Shown one piece after another: positions 12,389 to 23,165 of a stretch of 64,000 nucleotides of DNA. The stretch spans positions 744,001 to 808,000 of the forward strand of contig NZ_OZ026449.1 of assembly GCF_964019505.1 (NCBI RefSeq). Reading direction: 5' to 3'. The position numbers were made by a program, and so were the translations under genes. The notes under the pieces were generated by a model. It saw nothing but the letters and a program-made list of their open reading frames with translations. It did no database searches and was not told the origin of the DNA. The stretch is from TIUS-1 sp964019505 (GTDB lineage: Bacteria > Bacillota_I > Bacilli_A > Mycoplasmatales > Mycoplasmataceae). Numbering within the stretch: position 1 is the first letter of the stretch; every line of letters starts with the position of its first letter.

Positions 12389-12582
12389 AGTTTTTAACCT
12401 TTCCAACCAACCAACCAATTTAAGATGACAATTATAAAAAAATGACTCACCACTTTTTACACTTGTACGTATGTAAGCTTTTCTAAAGTTAATATAATTT
12501 TTACAAACAACTTGATATAAAAAAATAATAACTTAATAAACTTTTAAATCAATATTTTTTGATAGTAATTTAAATTACTATT

Positions 12583-14007
12583 TTATATAAAAGATTGGAG
12601 CGCAAAATAAAATATAAATAAGATTGATAATACATAAATCATTCAGTGAACTTCTTTACCCTTTTTAGAAACCAAACTCACCAATGAATACATTATAAAA
12701 CCAACAGCAATACCATTAGTTATTGAAAATGTAATGACCATGCATAACATTGTTAGAAATGATGCAAATGCAATTTCTGGCTTTACTCATTCAATTTCTT
12801 TAATTTGGACTATCATCAATGATCCAACAAATATAAGTGATGCACTACTTACTGATACGGGTATCATTTCAAACAATGGATAAAGGGCAATAGCTGATAA
12901 AAACAGTGTTGAAGCAAACATACCGGACAACCCAGTTCTAGCTCCTTGACTAATTCCAGCACTTGATTCAACCAATGTAGTTGTTGCACTTAATCCAAGA
13001 AAACCTGCCGGAACTCCAGCAATAGCGTCTCCAAGCAATGCTCTATTATTAACTTTATAACCACCTTCTGTTTGTTCGCTTATTTGTTGTGATAGCGAAT
13101 AAATTGCACCAGTCGCATCAAAGAAACAAACAAATATAAAAATGAATATTGATATGTAAAATGTTGTATTAGTTCAAATTTCTGGATTGACAAATGCCTG
13201 ATATGTACTTTTTAGATTTATTGCAAACCCATTAAAGTCGTCATATTTTCAACCCTTTCATTTTGCTGAACCAAAGTTTTTATTTACTATTTCTGAATTA
13301 GGCAATGTATTTGCAAACACTATTGCAATTGCAAGTCCTATAAAGATTGCAATTGCAATTGCTCCAGGAATTTTTCTAAAATGAAAGAACAATATAATTG
13401 CCAATATAGAAAATCCTAAAATTATAGATGGATAATACTGTGAGAAATCCGATAATGCAGCTACCGGAACCCCATTGCTTTCTTCTACAAATTTAATACC
13501 TTTTAATCCAAGGTATGCCACAAACAAACCAATACCAGCTCCTATGGCATATTTGATAGAATCTGGAATTGAATTAATTATTAACATCCTTAAACCAGTA
13601 CACGATATTGCACACAACAATATCGAAGAAATCATCACAGAAATTAATGCACCCTCATATCCAACACTGCGCGCAACACTGAATGTAAATACCGCATTGA
13701 TCCCCATTCCAGGAGATATAACTGCTGGCATATTTGATATTAGACACATAATGAAGGTCCCAATAAACATAACAATAATTGTTGATAAAAATATACCACC
13801 TTTAGCCATATTTAAAGTTGGATCATCCATGCCATTAATAGAAGGTGAAGAACTTAACATATTAGGTTCAACACTTAGCAAATATACACCAGCTAAAAAC
13901 GTAGTCAACCCTCCTATTAGTTCTTTTTTTGTTGTTGTTTTTAGATCATCCATTTTAAAAAATGCTCTAAATTTATTCTTCATTTTGAAGAACTTATTTT
14001 CTTTCAT
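12583..14007 (-). CDS. NCS2/AzgA-type purine permease, 474 aa
   Basis: Membrane symporter for purine bases (guanine/hypoxanthine class, by family and by its riboswitch). The N-terminal KKELIGGLTTFLAGVYLL and the following PNMLSSSPSINGM match the AzgA-like signature. The family-typical SPGMGINAVFTFSVA and SSAGISQGARTGLSGMFA motifs are also present. About 12 hydrophobic segments span the chain. Several TGA codons encode Trp, including one near the C-terminus; the true stop is TAA at 12583. The start at 14007 is set by GAGAGG 8 bases upstream. The first in-frame ATG at 14082 lies inside the riboswitch terminator and is not a start. It is paralogous to the permease at 39003-40409. Confidence 0.9.
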
Positions 14008-14034
14008 ATTGTTATTCCTCTCTTTTGAGTAAAT

Positions 14035-14085
14035 AAAAAATGGACCTGCATTATCGTTTTTTAAAACGATATAGAAGTCCATGTA
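14035..14085 (-). terminator. Riboswitch-controlled intrinsic terminator
   Basis: The expression platform of the guanine riboswitch. The outer stem ATGGAC / GTCCAT and inner stem ATCGTTTT / AAAACGAT are followed by TTTTTTATTT on the minus strand, 28 bases before the permease start codon. It sits just 3' of the aptamer, consistent with ligand-induced termination (an OFF switch). Confidence 0.85.
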
Positions 14086-14106
14086 TATTTCAAAAGATTG
14101 AACATG

Positions 14107-14174
14107 AACCCATAGTAGTCAATTTAAGGTTGACAGTAGAGACGCCCCACCATATTTGGAGCTTATACAGGAAT
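14107..14174 (-). promoter_or_regulatory. Purine (guanine-type) riboswitch aptamer
   Basis: The minus strand folds as a classic three-way junction. P1 is CCUGUA with UAUGGG, and P2 is GCUCCA with UGGGGC around loop AAUAUGG. J2/3 reads GUCUCUAC. P3 is GUCAA with UUGAC around loop CCUUAAA, and J3/1 begins ACU. The L2 GG and L3 CC needed for the kissing loop are present. Aligned base by base to the Bacillus xpt aptamer, the specificity base (position 74) is C, indicating guanine/hypoxanthine rather than adenine. The base pair equivalent to 54-72 is a U-U mismatch. It precedes a terminator and the AzgA-type permease gene. Confidence 0.9.
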
Positions 14175-14201
14175 TGATTAATTACCTAACTTAATAATAA
14201 T

Positions 14202-14225
14202 CAATTGACCAACAGTAGTCAATTG
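14202..14225 (-). terminator. Hairpin after trmFO
   Basis: A perfect 8-bp stem CAATTGAC / GTCAATTG with an 8-base loop is followed on the minus strand by ATTATTATTAAG rather than a pure T-run. It is a likely weak terminator for trmFO. Confidence 0.5.
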
Positions 14226-14238
14226 AAATTGGTTTAAA

Positions 14239-15537
14239 TTACTTTTTGTTACTGATATAGTTTTTCATTTTGCTCATTGAATTTGTGTATGTTCAATCAT
14301 CAGGCATTTCTGATTTTTTAATTCCAACGTGTTGTAATATTCCCATATTAGCTTTCATTGGATTAAATTTTTTTAGATTTTCATTTGTCACATACTTAAT
14401 CAAAGCACCCATCAAAGTATCTTGTGGTAGTGGATCCATTTTTTTATTTTCAACTAAACTTACAACACCCATTGCAGCAACTATTCCACACATTGCAGAT
14501 TCAACATAACCTTCAACTCCAGTTATTTGTCCAGCAAAGAAAACGTTACGTTTTCTTTTTACTTGCAATTTATGGTTTAAAATTTTTGGAGAATTTATGT
14601 ATTTATTTTTGTGCATAACACCATAACGAACAATGTTTATATTTTCCATTCCTGGTAATGTTTTTAATATTCTTAATTGTTCTGGTCATTTAAGATTTGT
14701 TTGAAATCCCACAAAATTATATAAACTATCAATTGCGTCATCTTGTCTTAATTGAACAACTGCATATGGAATTTTGCCATCTTTATCTTCTAAATTATTA
14801 GGAGACAAAGAACCATTTAATAAAACATTTCTACCTGTTTTTGCCATGTGTTCAATTGGTTGGCAACCTTTAAAAAATACTTCATTTTCAAATTCTTTTG
14901 TTTTCACAACTTCACCGTTGATTAACTCATTTCTGAAGTTATCAAATTGCTCTTCATTTAATGGAACACAAATATAGTTACCTTCACCTTTGTGTCTTGT
15001 TGCATAATATAATTTTTCAAAATTAATTGAAGACTTCTTAACTATTGGAGCAGAAGCATCCATGAAATAAAATTTTTGATTTCCAATTATTCTTTGAATT
15101 TCATTGTTGAATCTATCTGAAGTTAATGGCCCTGTTGCTATAATTGTTATTTCGTTTTCATCATCAATTGTTTCAATTACTTCATTGATTAATTCAATGT
15201 TTTTATCTTTTTTAATCTTGTCTTGAATATAGTTTGAAAAGTTAATTCTATCAACTGCAAGTGCATCATCTGATGGAATTTGTGTTTTGATTGCTGCTTC
15301 AATTATTAATGAATCAAATAACTCCATTTCTTTTTTTAAAATACCAACTGCATTCTTTATTGACTTACTACGCAATGTGTTTGAACAAACCAATTCTGCA
15401 ATTGTTTCTAATTTTTGAATTTCATTTTTTTCAATTGTTTTTGATTCATATAGCTTAACTTTGTATCCTGCTTTTGACAGTTGTCATGCAGCTTCACATC
15501 CGGCTAATCCAGCACCAATAATTTTAATAACTTTCAT
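14239..15537 (-). CDS. trmFO: TrmFO, folate-dependent tRNA m5U54 methyltransferase, 432 aa
   Basis: Methylates U54 of tRNA using methylenetetrahydrofolate and FAD. The N-terminal MKVIKIIGAGLAGCEAAWQ is the FAD-binding Rossmann motif. It is followed by the family-specific LVCSNTLRSKSI and, later, the CQPIEHMA and VFFAGQITGVEGYVES motifs. The length matches the usual 430-440. TGA codons read as Trp occur within AAWQ, LKWPEQL and DDWTY; the true stop is TAA at 14239. The start at 15537 (MKVIKI) has GAGAACGAG upstream. It is distinct from the larger paralogue MnmG at 54868-56745. Confidence 0.93.
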
Positions 15538-15548
15538 AATCTCGTTCT

Positions 15549-15626
15549 CTTTTTCTTTAATTATATATAAACAAAAACAAGACAGTTGTCTTGTTTTTAA
15601 GTAATTGAAATTGCGATTAAATTATT
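15549..15626. repeat. 78-bp duplicated segment, copy 1
   Basis: 73 of 78 bases are identical to 16542-16619. The segment contains the palindromic terminator AAAAACAAGACA / TGTCTTGTTTTT. In this copy its distal 30 bases encode the last residues and stop codon of the 311-aa membrane protein gene. Confidence 0.85.
15573..15598 (-). terminator. Palindromic terminator
   Basis: A perfect 12-bp stem AAAAACAAGACA / TGTCTTGTTTTT with a 2-base loop overlaps the stop codon of the 311-aa membrane protein gene. Confidence 0.8.
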
Positions 15627-16532
15627 TAGTTCTTTTATTAATAAACCTTCTTTTGATTTAAATATTTCTTCAAGTCAATCAATTGATTTTTGATAACTTA
15701 ATGGCGGTATTTTATCATAGTGAAATATGTTTATTGTTTTTGAAATTTTCAATCCAGTTGTTAAACTTTTTGAGTTAATTACTATTTCGTTATTTTTGTA
15801 TTGGATTGGGTAGTCAATAATTTTATCAATATTGTTTAATAACTTTTCCTGATTGACTGGCGATAGTATTTTATAAGTGTTTAACTCATCATTAAATTTG
15901 ATTGTTATTTTTTCATTAAATTTAATTGATTCTGAATTAAATGTTTTTTCAAACGCACTACTTGCATCTTTTGATTTAACAATTTCAAATCCACGCCCAA
16001 AGTTAAAGTTATTTGATAATAGGGATCTATTTTTTAAATGAAATTCATTATTGTCTGTTCACTTACCGTTTATAGTGCCGGTTGTTTCCATGGCCTCATA
16101 AGTAAATGTAAAATTTCCATAATCAATATTTAATATTTTTGTGTGATTTAATTCCCCTTGTACAACTGATATATTTTTTATTTCAGTTTGTTTATCTTTT
16201 AAATATTTAACAAAATATTTTTCAATAAAATCAGATCTTTTTTTGTAATATCTAATTCCTGTTGTGAATAACGATACCTTTTCATACCTTCTTAATTTAC
16301 ATACTATAAAAATATAAATCATAACAATTATTATTATTACAAAAGAAACAATTGTCAGAATTATTGCTATTTTTTTATCTAATAATTTCAACGCAAATGA
16401 TAGAGCTGAAAATATAAGTAAGCCAAAAGAGATAAGCAATAGTGCAATTTTATCTCATGTGTATTCTTGGCGTCTAAGGTTTTTTAAATCGTTTTTATTA
16501 ATGTTTTCTTTTATTCATTTATTAGGATTCAT
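15597..16532 (-). CDS. Two-TM membrane protein, 311 aa, possibly DUF3137-like
   Basis: The N-terminus MNPNKWIKENI precedes two hydrophobic segments (about residues 30-48 and 54-76). A charged cytoplasmic-type segment and a beta-rich domain follow (YEKVSLFTTGIRYYKKRSDF onward). Size and layout resemble DUF3137-type membrane proteins, but I see no diagnostic motif, so this is tentative. The start at 16532 has AGGAG 7 bases upstream. Several TGA codons encode Trp. The C-terminus (NNLIAISIT) is encoded inside a 78-bp segment duplicated from, or to, the 3' end of the neighbouring lipoprotein gene. The present C-terminus may therefore be a recombination product. Confidence 0.7.
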
Positions 16533-16541
16533 ATTTAACTC

Positions 16542-16619
16542 CTTTTTCTTTAATTATATATAAACAAAAACAAGACCTTTGTCTTGTTTTTAAGTAGTTT
16601 AAATTGCAATTAAATTATT
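16542..16619. repeat. 78-bp duplicated segment, copy 2
   Basis: Matches 15549-15626 with five mismatches. Here it is the 3' untranslated region plus stop codon of the lipoprotein gene at 16615-17319, with terminator stem AAAAACAAGAC / GTCTTGTTTTT at 16566-16591. Confidence 0.85.
16566..16591 (-). terminator. Terminator of the 234-aa lipoprotein gene
   Basis: An 11-bp stem AAAAACAAGAC / GTCTTGTTTTT with a 4-base loop, part of the duplicated 78-bp segment. Confidence 0.8.
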
Positions 16620-17319
16620 CACTCAATTCAAATTCAACATTGAATATCACCTCACCATCGGGAGAAAAATAATCTTTCATTTTAGAATTTTCGTCATCAA
16701 TTACTGTCAATATAAATTCGTTATTGTTTTCAATATCTCATGTGATATCTCCTACTATGAAATACGACATATCAGATACAATTGCAGTTCTTACAGAATT
16801 GTCAACTCCTTTGATATTTTCTTCATATCACTCTCCAAATGCTTTAAAAAAATCCAATCTTAAATCACTATTATTTTGGCCCTCTTCATATTTGGCTACA
16901 ATCGAAATTGGGTCATTACCAAATACATCATTCAAGAATAGCGGTTCTGGCTTTGTAACATTCACTTTAATAGTAATCAGGTCAAGTCCAGTTGCAGAAA
17001 TAACAACCTCAGTAGAACCAACCCCATTGGCAATTATGCTGAAATTTTTATTTGATACACCATTCTTGTTTTGAATACTGGCAATATCTTCATTTTTTGA
17101 CAATACAGCTGGTTCTTGTAATTTGTCAAAATTTATAATTTTTATAGTTTTGCTCATGTCACCAATTAATAAATCAACCTTATCTCCCTTAAGGTCGATA
17201 GTTATCTCGCTTTCTCCAACTTCTTCATTGGTTTTATCTGGATTATCACAAGACACAATTGATGCACCGCCAGAGATAATTAACCCCACAGCCCCAAGCA
17301 TTGCTAATAATTTTTTCAT
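16615..17319 (-). CDS. Lipoprotein with Ig-like domain, 234 aa
   Basis: The signal MKKLLAMLGAVGLIIS leads to lipobox SIVSC-DNP, so it is predicted to be acylated and surface-anchored. Residues about 35-125 (ITIDLKGDKVDLLIGDMSKT ... NGVGSTEVVISATG) have the alternating strand pattern and the G-x-G-S/T-x-x-V/I ending of bacterial Ig-like (Big_2) domains. The C-terminal 90 residues are acidic and beta-rich, a common module of Mollicute lipoproteins. Two TGA codons are read as Trp. GGAG is correctly spaced before ATG at 17319. Function unknown. Confidence 0.8.
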
Positions 17320-17373
17320 AATTAATTCTCCTATTGATTAGTTAATTTTTTATATTACACGTGTATTCTAATT

Positions 17374-17400
17374 AAAAAAAAAAAAAAGACAGATGTCTTG
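17374..17400 (-). terminator. Terminator of the ABC importer operon
   Basis: A stem AAGACA / TGTCTT with a two-base loop is followed by a 14-base T-run on the minus strand, just after the stop of the large permease. It resembles the core of the duplicated terminator at 15573 and 16566. Confidence 0.8.
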
Positions 17401-17405
17401 TTTTT

Positions 17406-19835
17406 CTAATATCTATTTTTTTGTCTTTTTCTACCCAGTTTTCTAATAGCATCATTTTTTTCTTTATGAGCTAATATGTTTTTTGATAAGCATTCAAAGA
17501 AATTAATTTCTTTGTTTTTGTGTTTTTCATTGTTAGAAATTTTTGCATCTTTATAAACTTGTTTAATTCTTACAATTGATTCTTTTCTATTTATTAATCT
17601 TTGTTTTTGTTTGAATTTTAATTCAGTTTCTATTTGTGTTCTTTCTAAATGAATTTTTTTAACAAGTAATAAAATTTCCATTAATTTTTCTGAGGTAATT
17701 TCTTCATCATGTTTAATGATTCCGAATCTGAAACCAACACCTTTTAATTCAACCAGTTTTTTATCTGTTATAAATTTTTCTTCATATAATCAAGGTTCAA
17801 CAACTGTGTTGAATTCAATATTAATTTTTCTTAAAGTTGTGTTTGTTGTGTTTTCAAATTTTTTTGTCATTTCAATAACTTGTTCATTTAATTTTTCAAA
17901 ATCAACTTGTATTAATTTTTCGTTTTCGTTAACTTTGTTTTCAATCATGTAATCACAAATTACTTTTTTATCTAGTAGGAATTCTGATTTTAAGATATAT
18001 CACGATTTGTCATATGCGTTACCATTGTTTTTAACAACGTAGTTTGCAATAAACTTATTAACTACACGAGTACGATATCAACTAGCTAACTTGTCATACA
18101 GTCAGTGGTTTTGATCTAGTAGTATTTTTCTTCTTAACGCAGTTACAATGTATTCCATAAGAATACATGTAATCATCAGCGTTATTAAAACTGCTGACAG
18201 GTTTCTATATGTATGTTCATTTATAAATGAACTCATAGCGATACCCAATTGACCAGCACCCACCGTTGCAAACGAAGATACTTCACGAATATTAATATCA
18301 AATCTATATAGAGTTCAAGATACTATTTCAGATCTTACTTGTGTAAGGATTCCATACTTAAATACATCTCATCTATTTAATCCCATGGCACGTAGATTAT
18401 CTACAATCTTCATATCTATTTGATCAAATGTTTCTCTAATATATTTAGCTAACATAGCTGAAGTTGCAATTGCGATTGCAACAACCCCAGTAAACGGACT
18501 TAGTCCAATTAATGTAACCAAGAATATAGCAATTATATATCCTGGTGTTGGTCTAATGATTGTGGCAATAAATCAAAATGGTTTTGATCATATTTTTCCA
18601 GTAACCGTTTTACTACTTAGTGCACCTAAAATGATTGCAATAATCATTCCAAATAAAGTACCCATTGCAGCAATCATCACTGCTTCAGTTATTAAATCAA
18701 ATGATGAATAAACTAGTACATTTCCATTTTGGTCAAGGTTACCAAATATCAATCCCCATTCTGGTCTAAATAAATCACCAACATCTTTTCATCCTTGGGC
18801 GATGTTTTTATCATCTTGTCATACAACATTAAATTGTATTAAAACATAAATAACAATTCCAAATACAATTAATGCAAGTGATAACATTTTTAAAAAACCA
18901 AGTTGTGGTTTTTCTAATACATAGTTAACTTTTTCATTTTCAGCTATGTTATCAAAATGAATCGGTCTATCTTTTTTTACAATAATATAATTTTTTATAA
19001 TAAATGAAACAGCTTCAATTATAAGTACTAATGTTATTAGTACAAAAATACAAAATCCTGCTTCAGGAGTTTTATTCAATTCAATCATATTGAATTGAAT
19101 AATGTGACCTAATCCTATTCCTAATCCCATAGCAATAATAGATAGATATCTAATATTTGTTTCTAGTGAATATAAGATTGCAGATACTGTAAAGTGTCCG
19201 ATCTCTGGCATTATTGTTTTTTTGAATGCAGTAGTTTTACCAACACCCATACTTACCAATAAATTGAATGTGTTCATTTTCGCTTGTTCAATTCTGTCAA
19301 TAAACATTTTTGATGCAATCGAAACTGTAAAGCAAGTTGTAGCAATAACTGTAATAGCCACTTTAGATCCATAACTACCTGTAGTCATGAAGCACATTAT
19401 TATAGTTGCAAAGAAGAACAATGGCATTGTTCTAAAAACAATGAACACACCTTTTACGATTGCATTAACTACTTTATTCTTAATAACATTACTTGACGCC
19501 AATACCGCTAATGGAATAGTTATTAAAACCCCTATAACAGTACCTGCGAGCGCAAGTGAGAATGTTTCTCATATTGATAGCATTACCTCGCCAAGAAATC
19601 CACCAGCTCAGTCAATTTCATTTCATTTAAATAAAGACGATATTATATCAACTGTTTCGTCATCTCATATAAATAAGTTAGTTGCTTTATTTATTGGAAT
19701 TACCACAAATGAAAATATCAGCAATATCGAAACTATAATAAATAAACTTCATCAAAAGATTTTTCTTGGTTTATATATTACTTGATTACCAACCCTGTCT
19801 AATTTGTAGGAATTACCTCTTATTCTTGTAAACAT
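17406..19835 (-). CDS. P69/PhnE-type ABC importer double permease, 809 aa
   Basis: Membrane component of a P37-P29-P69 style importer. Two homologous permease halves are fused. Half one (about residues 20-325) carries the EAA-like loop EQAKMNTFNLLVSMGVGKTT. Half two (about 350-570) carries DQIDMKIVDNLRAMGLNRWD. Both loops dock on the ATPase. After residue 575 comes a hydrophilic cytoplasmic tail of about 235 residues, rich in Lys and Glu, with no recognised domain. ATG at 19835 overlaps the ATPase stop in TAATG, so translation is coupled. Many TGA codons encode Trp. The substrate could be phosphonate-like or thiamine-type; Mycoplasma P37 (Cypl) binds thiamine pyrophosphate. Confidence 0.88.
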
Positions 19836-20617
19836 TATGCAACGTCTTCCTCACTATAGTTTTCACCATAAATTTGAATTAAGACACTTTTATCAACCTT
19901 ATTAGTCGGGCCATCATATACAACCTTGCCTTCTCTTACACCAATAATTCTTGTTGTATATTTAAGTGCAAGTTCAACGTGGTGAATATTAATTAAGATT
20001 GTGATATTTTGTTCTTTATTTATTTTTTCAAAGTCAGCCATTACTTGGTTTGCAAATATTGGATCTAAAGCTGACACTGGTTCGTCAGCAATGATTATAG
20101 GTGCTTCTTGTGATATTGCACGAGCGAGAGCGACTCTTTGTTGTTGTCCGCCAGAAAGTGACCCAGCACGAGTATATGCCTTATCTAAGATACCAAGTTT
20201 GTGTAAAGCATCAAGAGCAATTCTTTTATCTTCTTTTGAATATATTGTAAATATTTTTCTGTATCATGGCATCTTTGTAAGCCTTGATGCAAGAACGTTA
20301 CTCAATACTGTTTCACCTTGTACATTGTTATATTCTTGAGTTATTAACCCAATCTTTGATTTAAAATGTCTTAATTTTTTTCCACTTAAGTTTGCAACAT
20401 TATATTCAACTACTTCATCATTTTCTTTCATAGTAACCACTAGGTCACCACTTGAAATTGGATGCATTTTATTTACTGTTTTGATCAGTGTTGTTTTACC
20501 AGCTCCAGACAAACCAATGATTCCAACAAATTCACCATCTTTAATTTCGACATTGACATCTTGGAGAGCAATGTTTCCATTTGGTCATATTTTATTTACT
20601 TCTTTAAATATAATCAT
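19835..20617 (-). CDS. P29/PhnC-type ABC importer ATPase, 260 aa
   Basis: The ATP-hydrolysing subunit that powers the adjacent double permease from the cytoplasm. Motifs in order are Walker A GLSGAGKTT (about residue 35), Q-loop ITQEY, signature LSGGQQQR, Walker B IIIADEPVSALD and switch His NIHHVE. The size and these motifs fit the phosphonate-type PhnC family and mycoplasma P29. The start ATG at 20617 lies 8 bases after the lipoprotein stop, with AGGAG between. Two TGA codons encode Trp (KIWPNG and PWYRK). Confidence 0.92.
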
Positions 20618-20625
20618 AATTTCTC

Positions 20626-22191
20626 CTATTGGTTTATTTCTAATGCAACATCTGATGCTGCAGCATTTAGTGTTGAAGTTTGTGCGTCAACCACTGACTT
20701 ATCGTAGTTAACAGACCCATCTAAATAGTTGTTTATATCTTCTGGTAGATATCCTTCATGTGAATAAATATCTCTCATTACTTTTAAACCATCTTCATCT
20801 TTCATTAAGTTAATAAAAGATGTTCTAAGCGCATCTAACAAGTTGTTACCTGTAGAATTGTATTCTTTGCCACCAATTTCTAAAACCGGTATTTCTGTAC
20901 TAATATTATTACGCTTGAAAAACGTTTTTGAATATAACATTCCATCATTCATAATTCCTGAAGATGTTGTTAGCATTCATGTTTTTGACAGATAGCCTGA
21001 ATTAGTATTTCCTAACGCCTCTTCTTTAATTTGACTTTCGGCTCTAGCGTCATTAAATGCTACCCCTATATTCAATAAACCATCTCTAACTTGTCTTGGT
21101 AAGTCAGTTGCATAACCTGGAGATTTTGAATATCCAGTTAAAACTGCATTCGCAAACTCTTTTGCTTTCGCTACATCACTTGGGTTGCTTGAAGGTAGAC
21201 CTTGTTGGTTCATGAAGTTGTTCATTAATGTTTCCACAGGCTTAACCATTCCAGCTCCAGAAGTCGCAGAAGAAGCTAGACCCACTTTTGCTCCACCAGT
21301 ATTAGCGCTTTCCATCGATTGACAAAATAGGTCCAATAAAATAACTGAATGCGCTTTTTGTTGCGCACCAACATCTGTTCCAACAAAGTTCAAATTATCA
21401 TCAAGTGTTTCATAAGCGTCATATACCGTTTTGTTTGTTCACCCTTTTAAGTGACCGACAAACCTTGAAACATAATTACCGCTTTCACCGTTTTGTTTTA
21501 CTGTCTGTTTTCTTTTTGTGACAAATTCTCTATTTGCAAATATTACAGATCTATAGTGTTTTGCGCTCGCAATTTCTTTTTCATCAGTTTCTGACTCTGC
21601 GGCTTCTTTTTTATCTGCATCACTGTAATAAATGTTGCTCGTATCTTGTGCATATTTTTTATTTGATTCTTGTGCAATTTTAAATTGATTGACAATGTCT
21701 TCGTCTAAATTTTGATTTGCTCCACCATCATTCATCTCGGACTGAAAACTATTTAATTGCTCAAGTGTCGCCGGTTCAGTGTCACCCAACTCACCATATG
21801 AACGCAACTCAGTTTTAACGGCGGTTCTAGTTGACACAAATAGTGTCCCCATTTTTCTATCGTTTTCTTCTTTGTCTTTAATATCTTTTTGATAATAAGT
21901 TGTTACAGGGATCATCCCCATTGCTGCTTGACCTGATCTTAGAACATATGATGCAATGTTATAGTCAGGAGAAACTTTAAATCCAACTTTCATATTTGAT
22001 TTTGATACTTCTTCGAATTCTTCTTGAAATAATTTACTTAAATTAAATAATTCAGATTCAATCTCTAAGGGGCTTTTAGACGGTACTAATAATATTTCTA
22101 TATCGTAGACCGGTTTTCTACATGCCACAATTGTTGTAGCTGTTGTCCCTGTCATTAACACTATTGCAAGTGCTGCGAAAAGTTTTCTCAT
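20626..22191 (-). CDS. P37/PhnD-type substrate-binding lipoprotein, 521 aa
   Basis: Extracytoplasmic binding subunit of the importer. MRKLFAALAIVLMTGTTATT ends in lipobox IVAC-RKP. The next strand, YDIEILLVPSKSPLEIES, followed by FKVSPDYNIASYVLRSGQAA and IPVTTYYQ, is the PhnD/P37 periplasmic-binding fold. At 521 aa it is longer than mycoplasma P37 (about 400). The extra length includes an acidic, low-complexity stretch near residues 150-190 (NLDEDIVNQFKIAQESNKKY region). Several TGA codons are read as Trp. I chose ATG at 22191, where the signal peptide starts, rather than an in-frame ATG at 22269. It is the first gene of a three-gene operon. Confidence 0.88.
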
Positions 22192-22252
22192 TTGTATTTT
22201 CCTCTTCTCGTGATTATTATATATGAATTTATATGTACGAAAATCATTTGAA

Positions 22253-22278
22253 TTATAAAAAAATAGCACTAAGCTATT
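22253..22278 (-). terminator. Terminator of the Cof phosphatase gene
   Basis: A stem AATAGC / GCTATT with a 5-base loop is followed by seven T residues on the minus strand. It overlaps the stop at 22277. Confidence 0.7.
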
Positions 22279-23089
22279 ACATTTTATAATTCAAAATAAA
22301 GTTTGCAACTCCGTCATTGAAATTCTCTTCAGCTACGAATTTTGCAATTTTTTTAAGTTCTTCATTCCCTTGTTTCATTGCAACAGGAATATCAACAGCA
22401 CCCAATAACGAGAAGTCATTTGGGCCATCACCGAATCCGAATGTTTCACATTTATTTTCTGGATCTAAGATTTTAATTAATTCTTTTACTGTTTGACCTT
22501 TGTCAACATCTTTAACAGCAATCTCAATTGCTCTACCATCATAAATAACAATATTTGTAACATCGCCAAATAAGGCTTGAAGTTCATTAAATTCATCTTC
22601 AATTTTATGAGCATTTTCTTTTTTAATAACTACAACTAAATGAGTTATTGATTCTTTAATGTCATTAACTGATTTTGCAACAACATATTTGTTTCCCATT
22701 ACTTTAGCTCAGAATTCTGGACTCTTAGATGGGCCAAAACCATATATTGTTCCAGCTCCGTTAAAAGTTACTTTTAACGGTTTGTTGTTGTGATATCTAT
22801 CTCATACTTGTTTCATTAATTCTTTTGATAACTCTTTTTTTATTAAGTACTTTTTTTCTTTAAATGAATAAACTGTAGCGCCGTTGTTTCCACAAACAAT
22901 TCCACCAAGTTTATCTAGCTCTAATTCTTTTGCAAGATCTAACAAGTTATTCATACCACGCGCTGTTATTGGTATTAACATGTCACCTTGTGCATATATG
23001 TTTTTTACAACTTCTTTCGTTTTTTCAGAAAAAACATAATCATCTTTTAGTAATGTTCCATCTAAATCTGAGAAATAAATTCTTTTCAT
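22277..23089 (-). CDS. Cof-type HAD phosphatase, 270 aa
   Basis: A cytoplasmic haloacid-dehalogenase phosphatase of the Cof/YidA class, acting on sugar phosphates or phosphorylated cofactors. Motif I is YFSDLDGTLL near the N-terminus, motif II is ITARG, and motif IV is FGDGPNDFSLLGAV near residue 215. The cap domain lies between. The C-terminal AKFVAEENFNDGVANFI is typical of the family. Two TGA codons encode Trp (VWDRYH and EFWAKV). AGGAG precedes the start. It is transcribed separately from the importer operon, with its own terminator. Confidence 0.93.
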
Positions 23090-23134
23090 AGTTCATAAAC
23101 TCCTATTATTTTTTACATTATTGATTATATAGAT

Positions 23135-23160
23135 TAAAAAAACACCTTACGGTGTTTTTG
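23135..23160 (-). terminator. Terminator after the 63-aa gene
   Basis: A stem AAAAACACC / GGTGTTTTT around TTAC, followed by a T-run on the minus strand. Confidence 0.8.
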
Positions 23161-23165
23161 TTTTT

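Noticed and set aside
13475..14032. Open frame of 185 codons on the plus strand
   Set aside because: It is antisense to the purine permease, whose family motifs are unambiguous; no start signal is present.
17340..17400. parS-like CACGTG near 17358
   Set aside because: Only ACACGTGT is shared; the flanks do not match the 16-base parS consensus, and the site lies in an unrelated terminator region.
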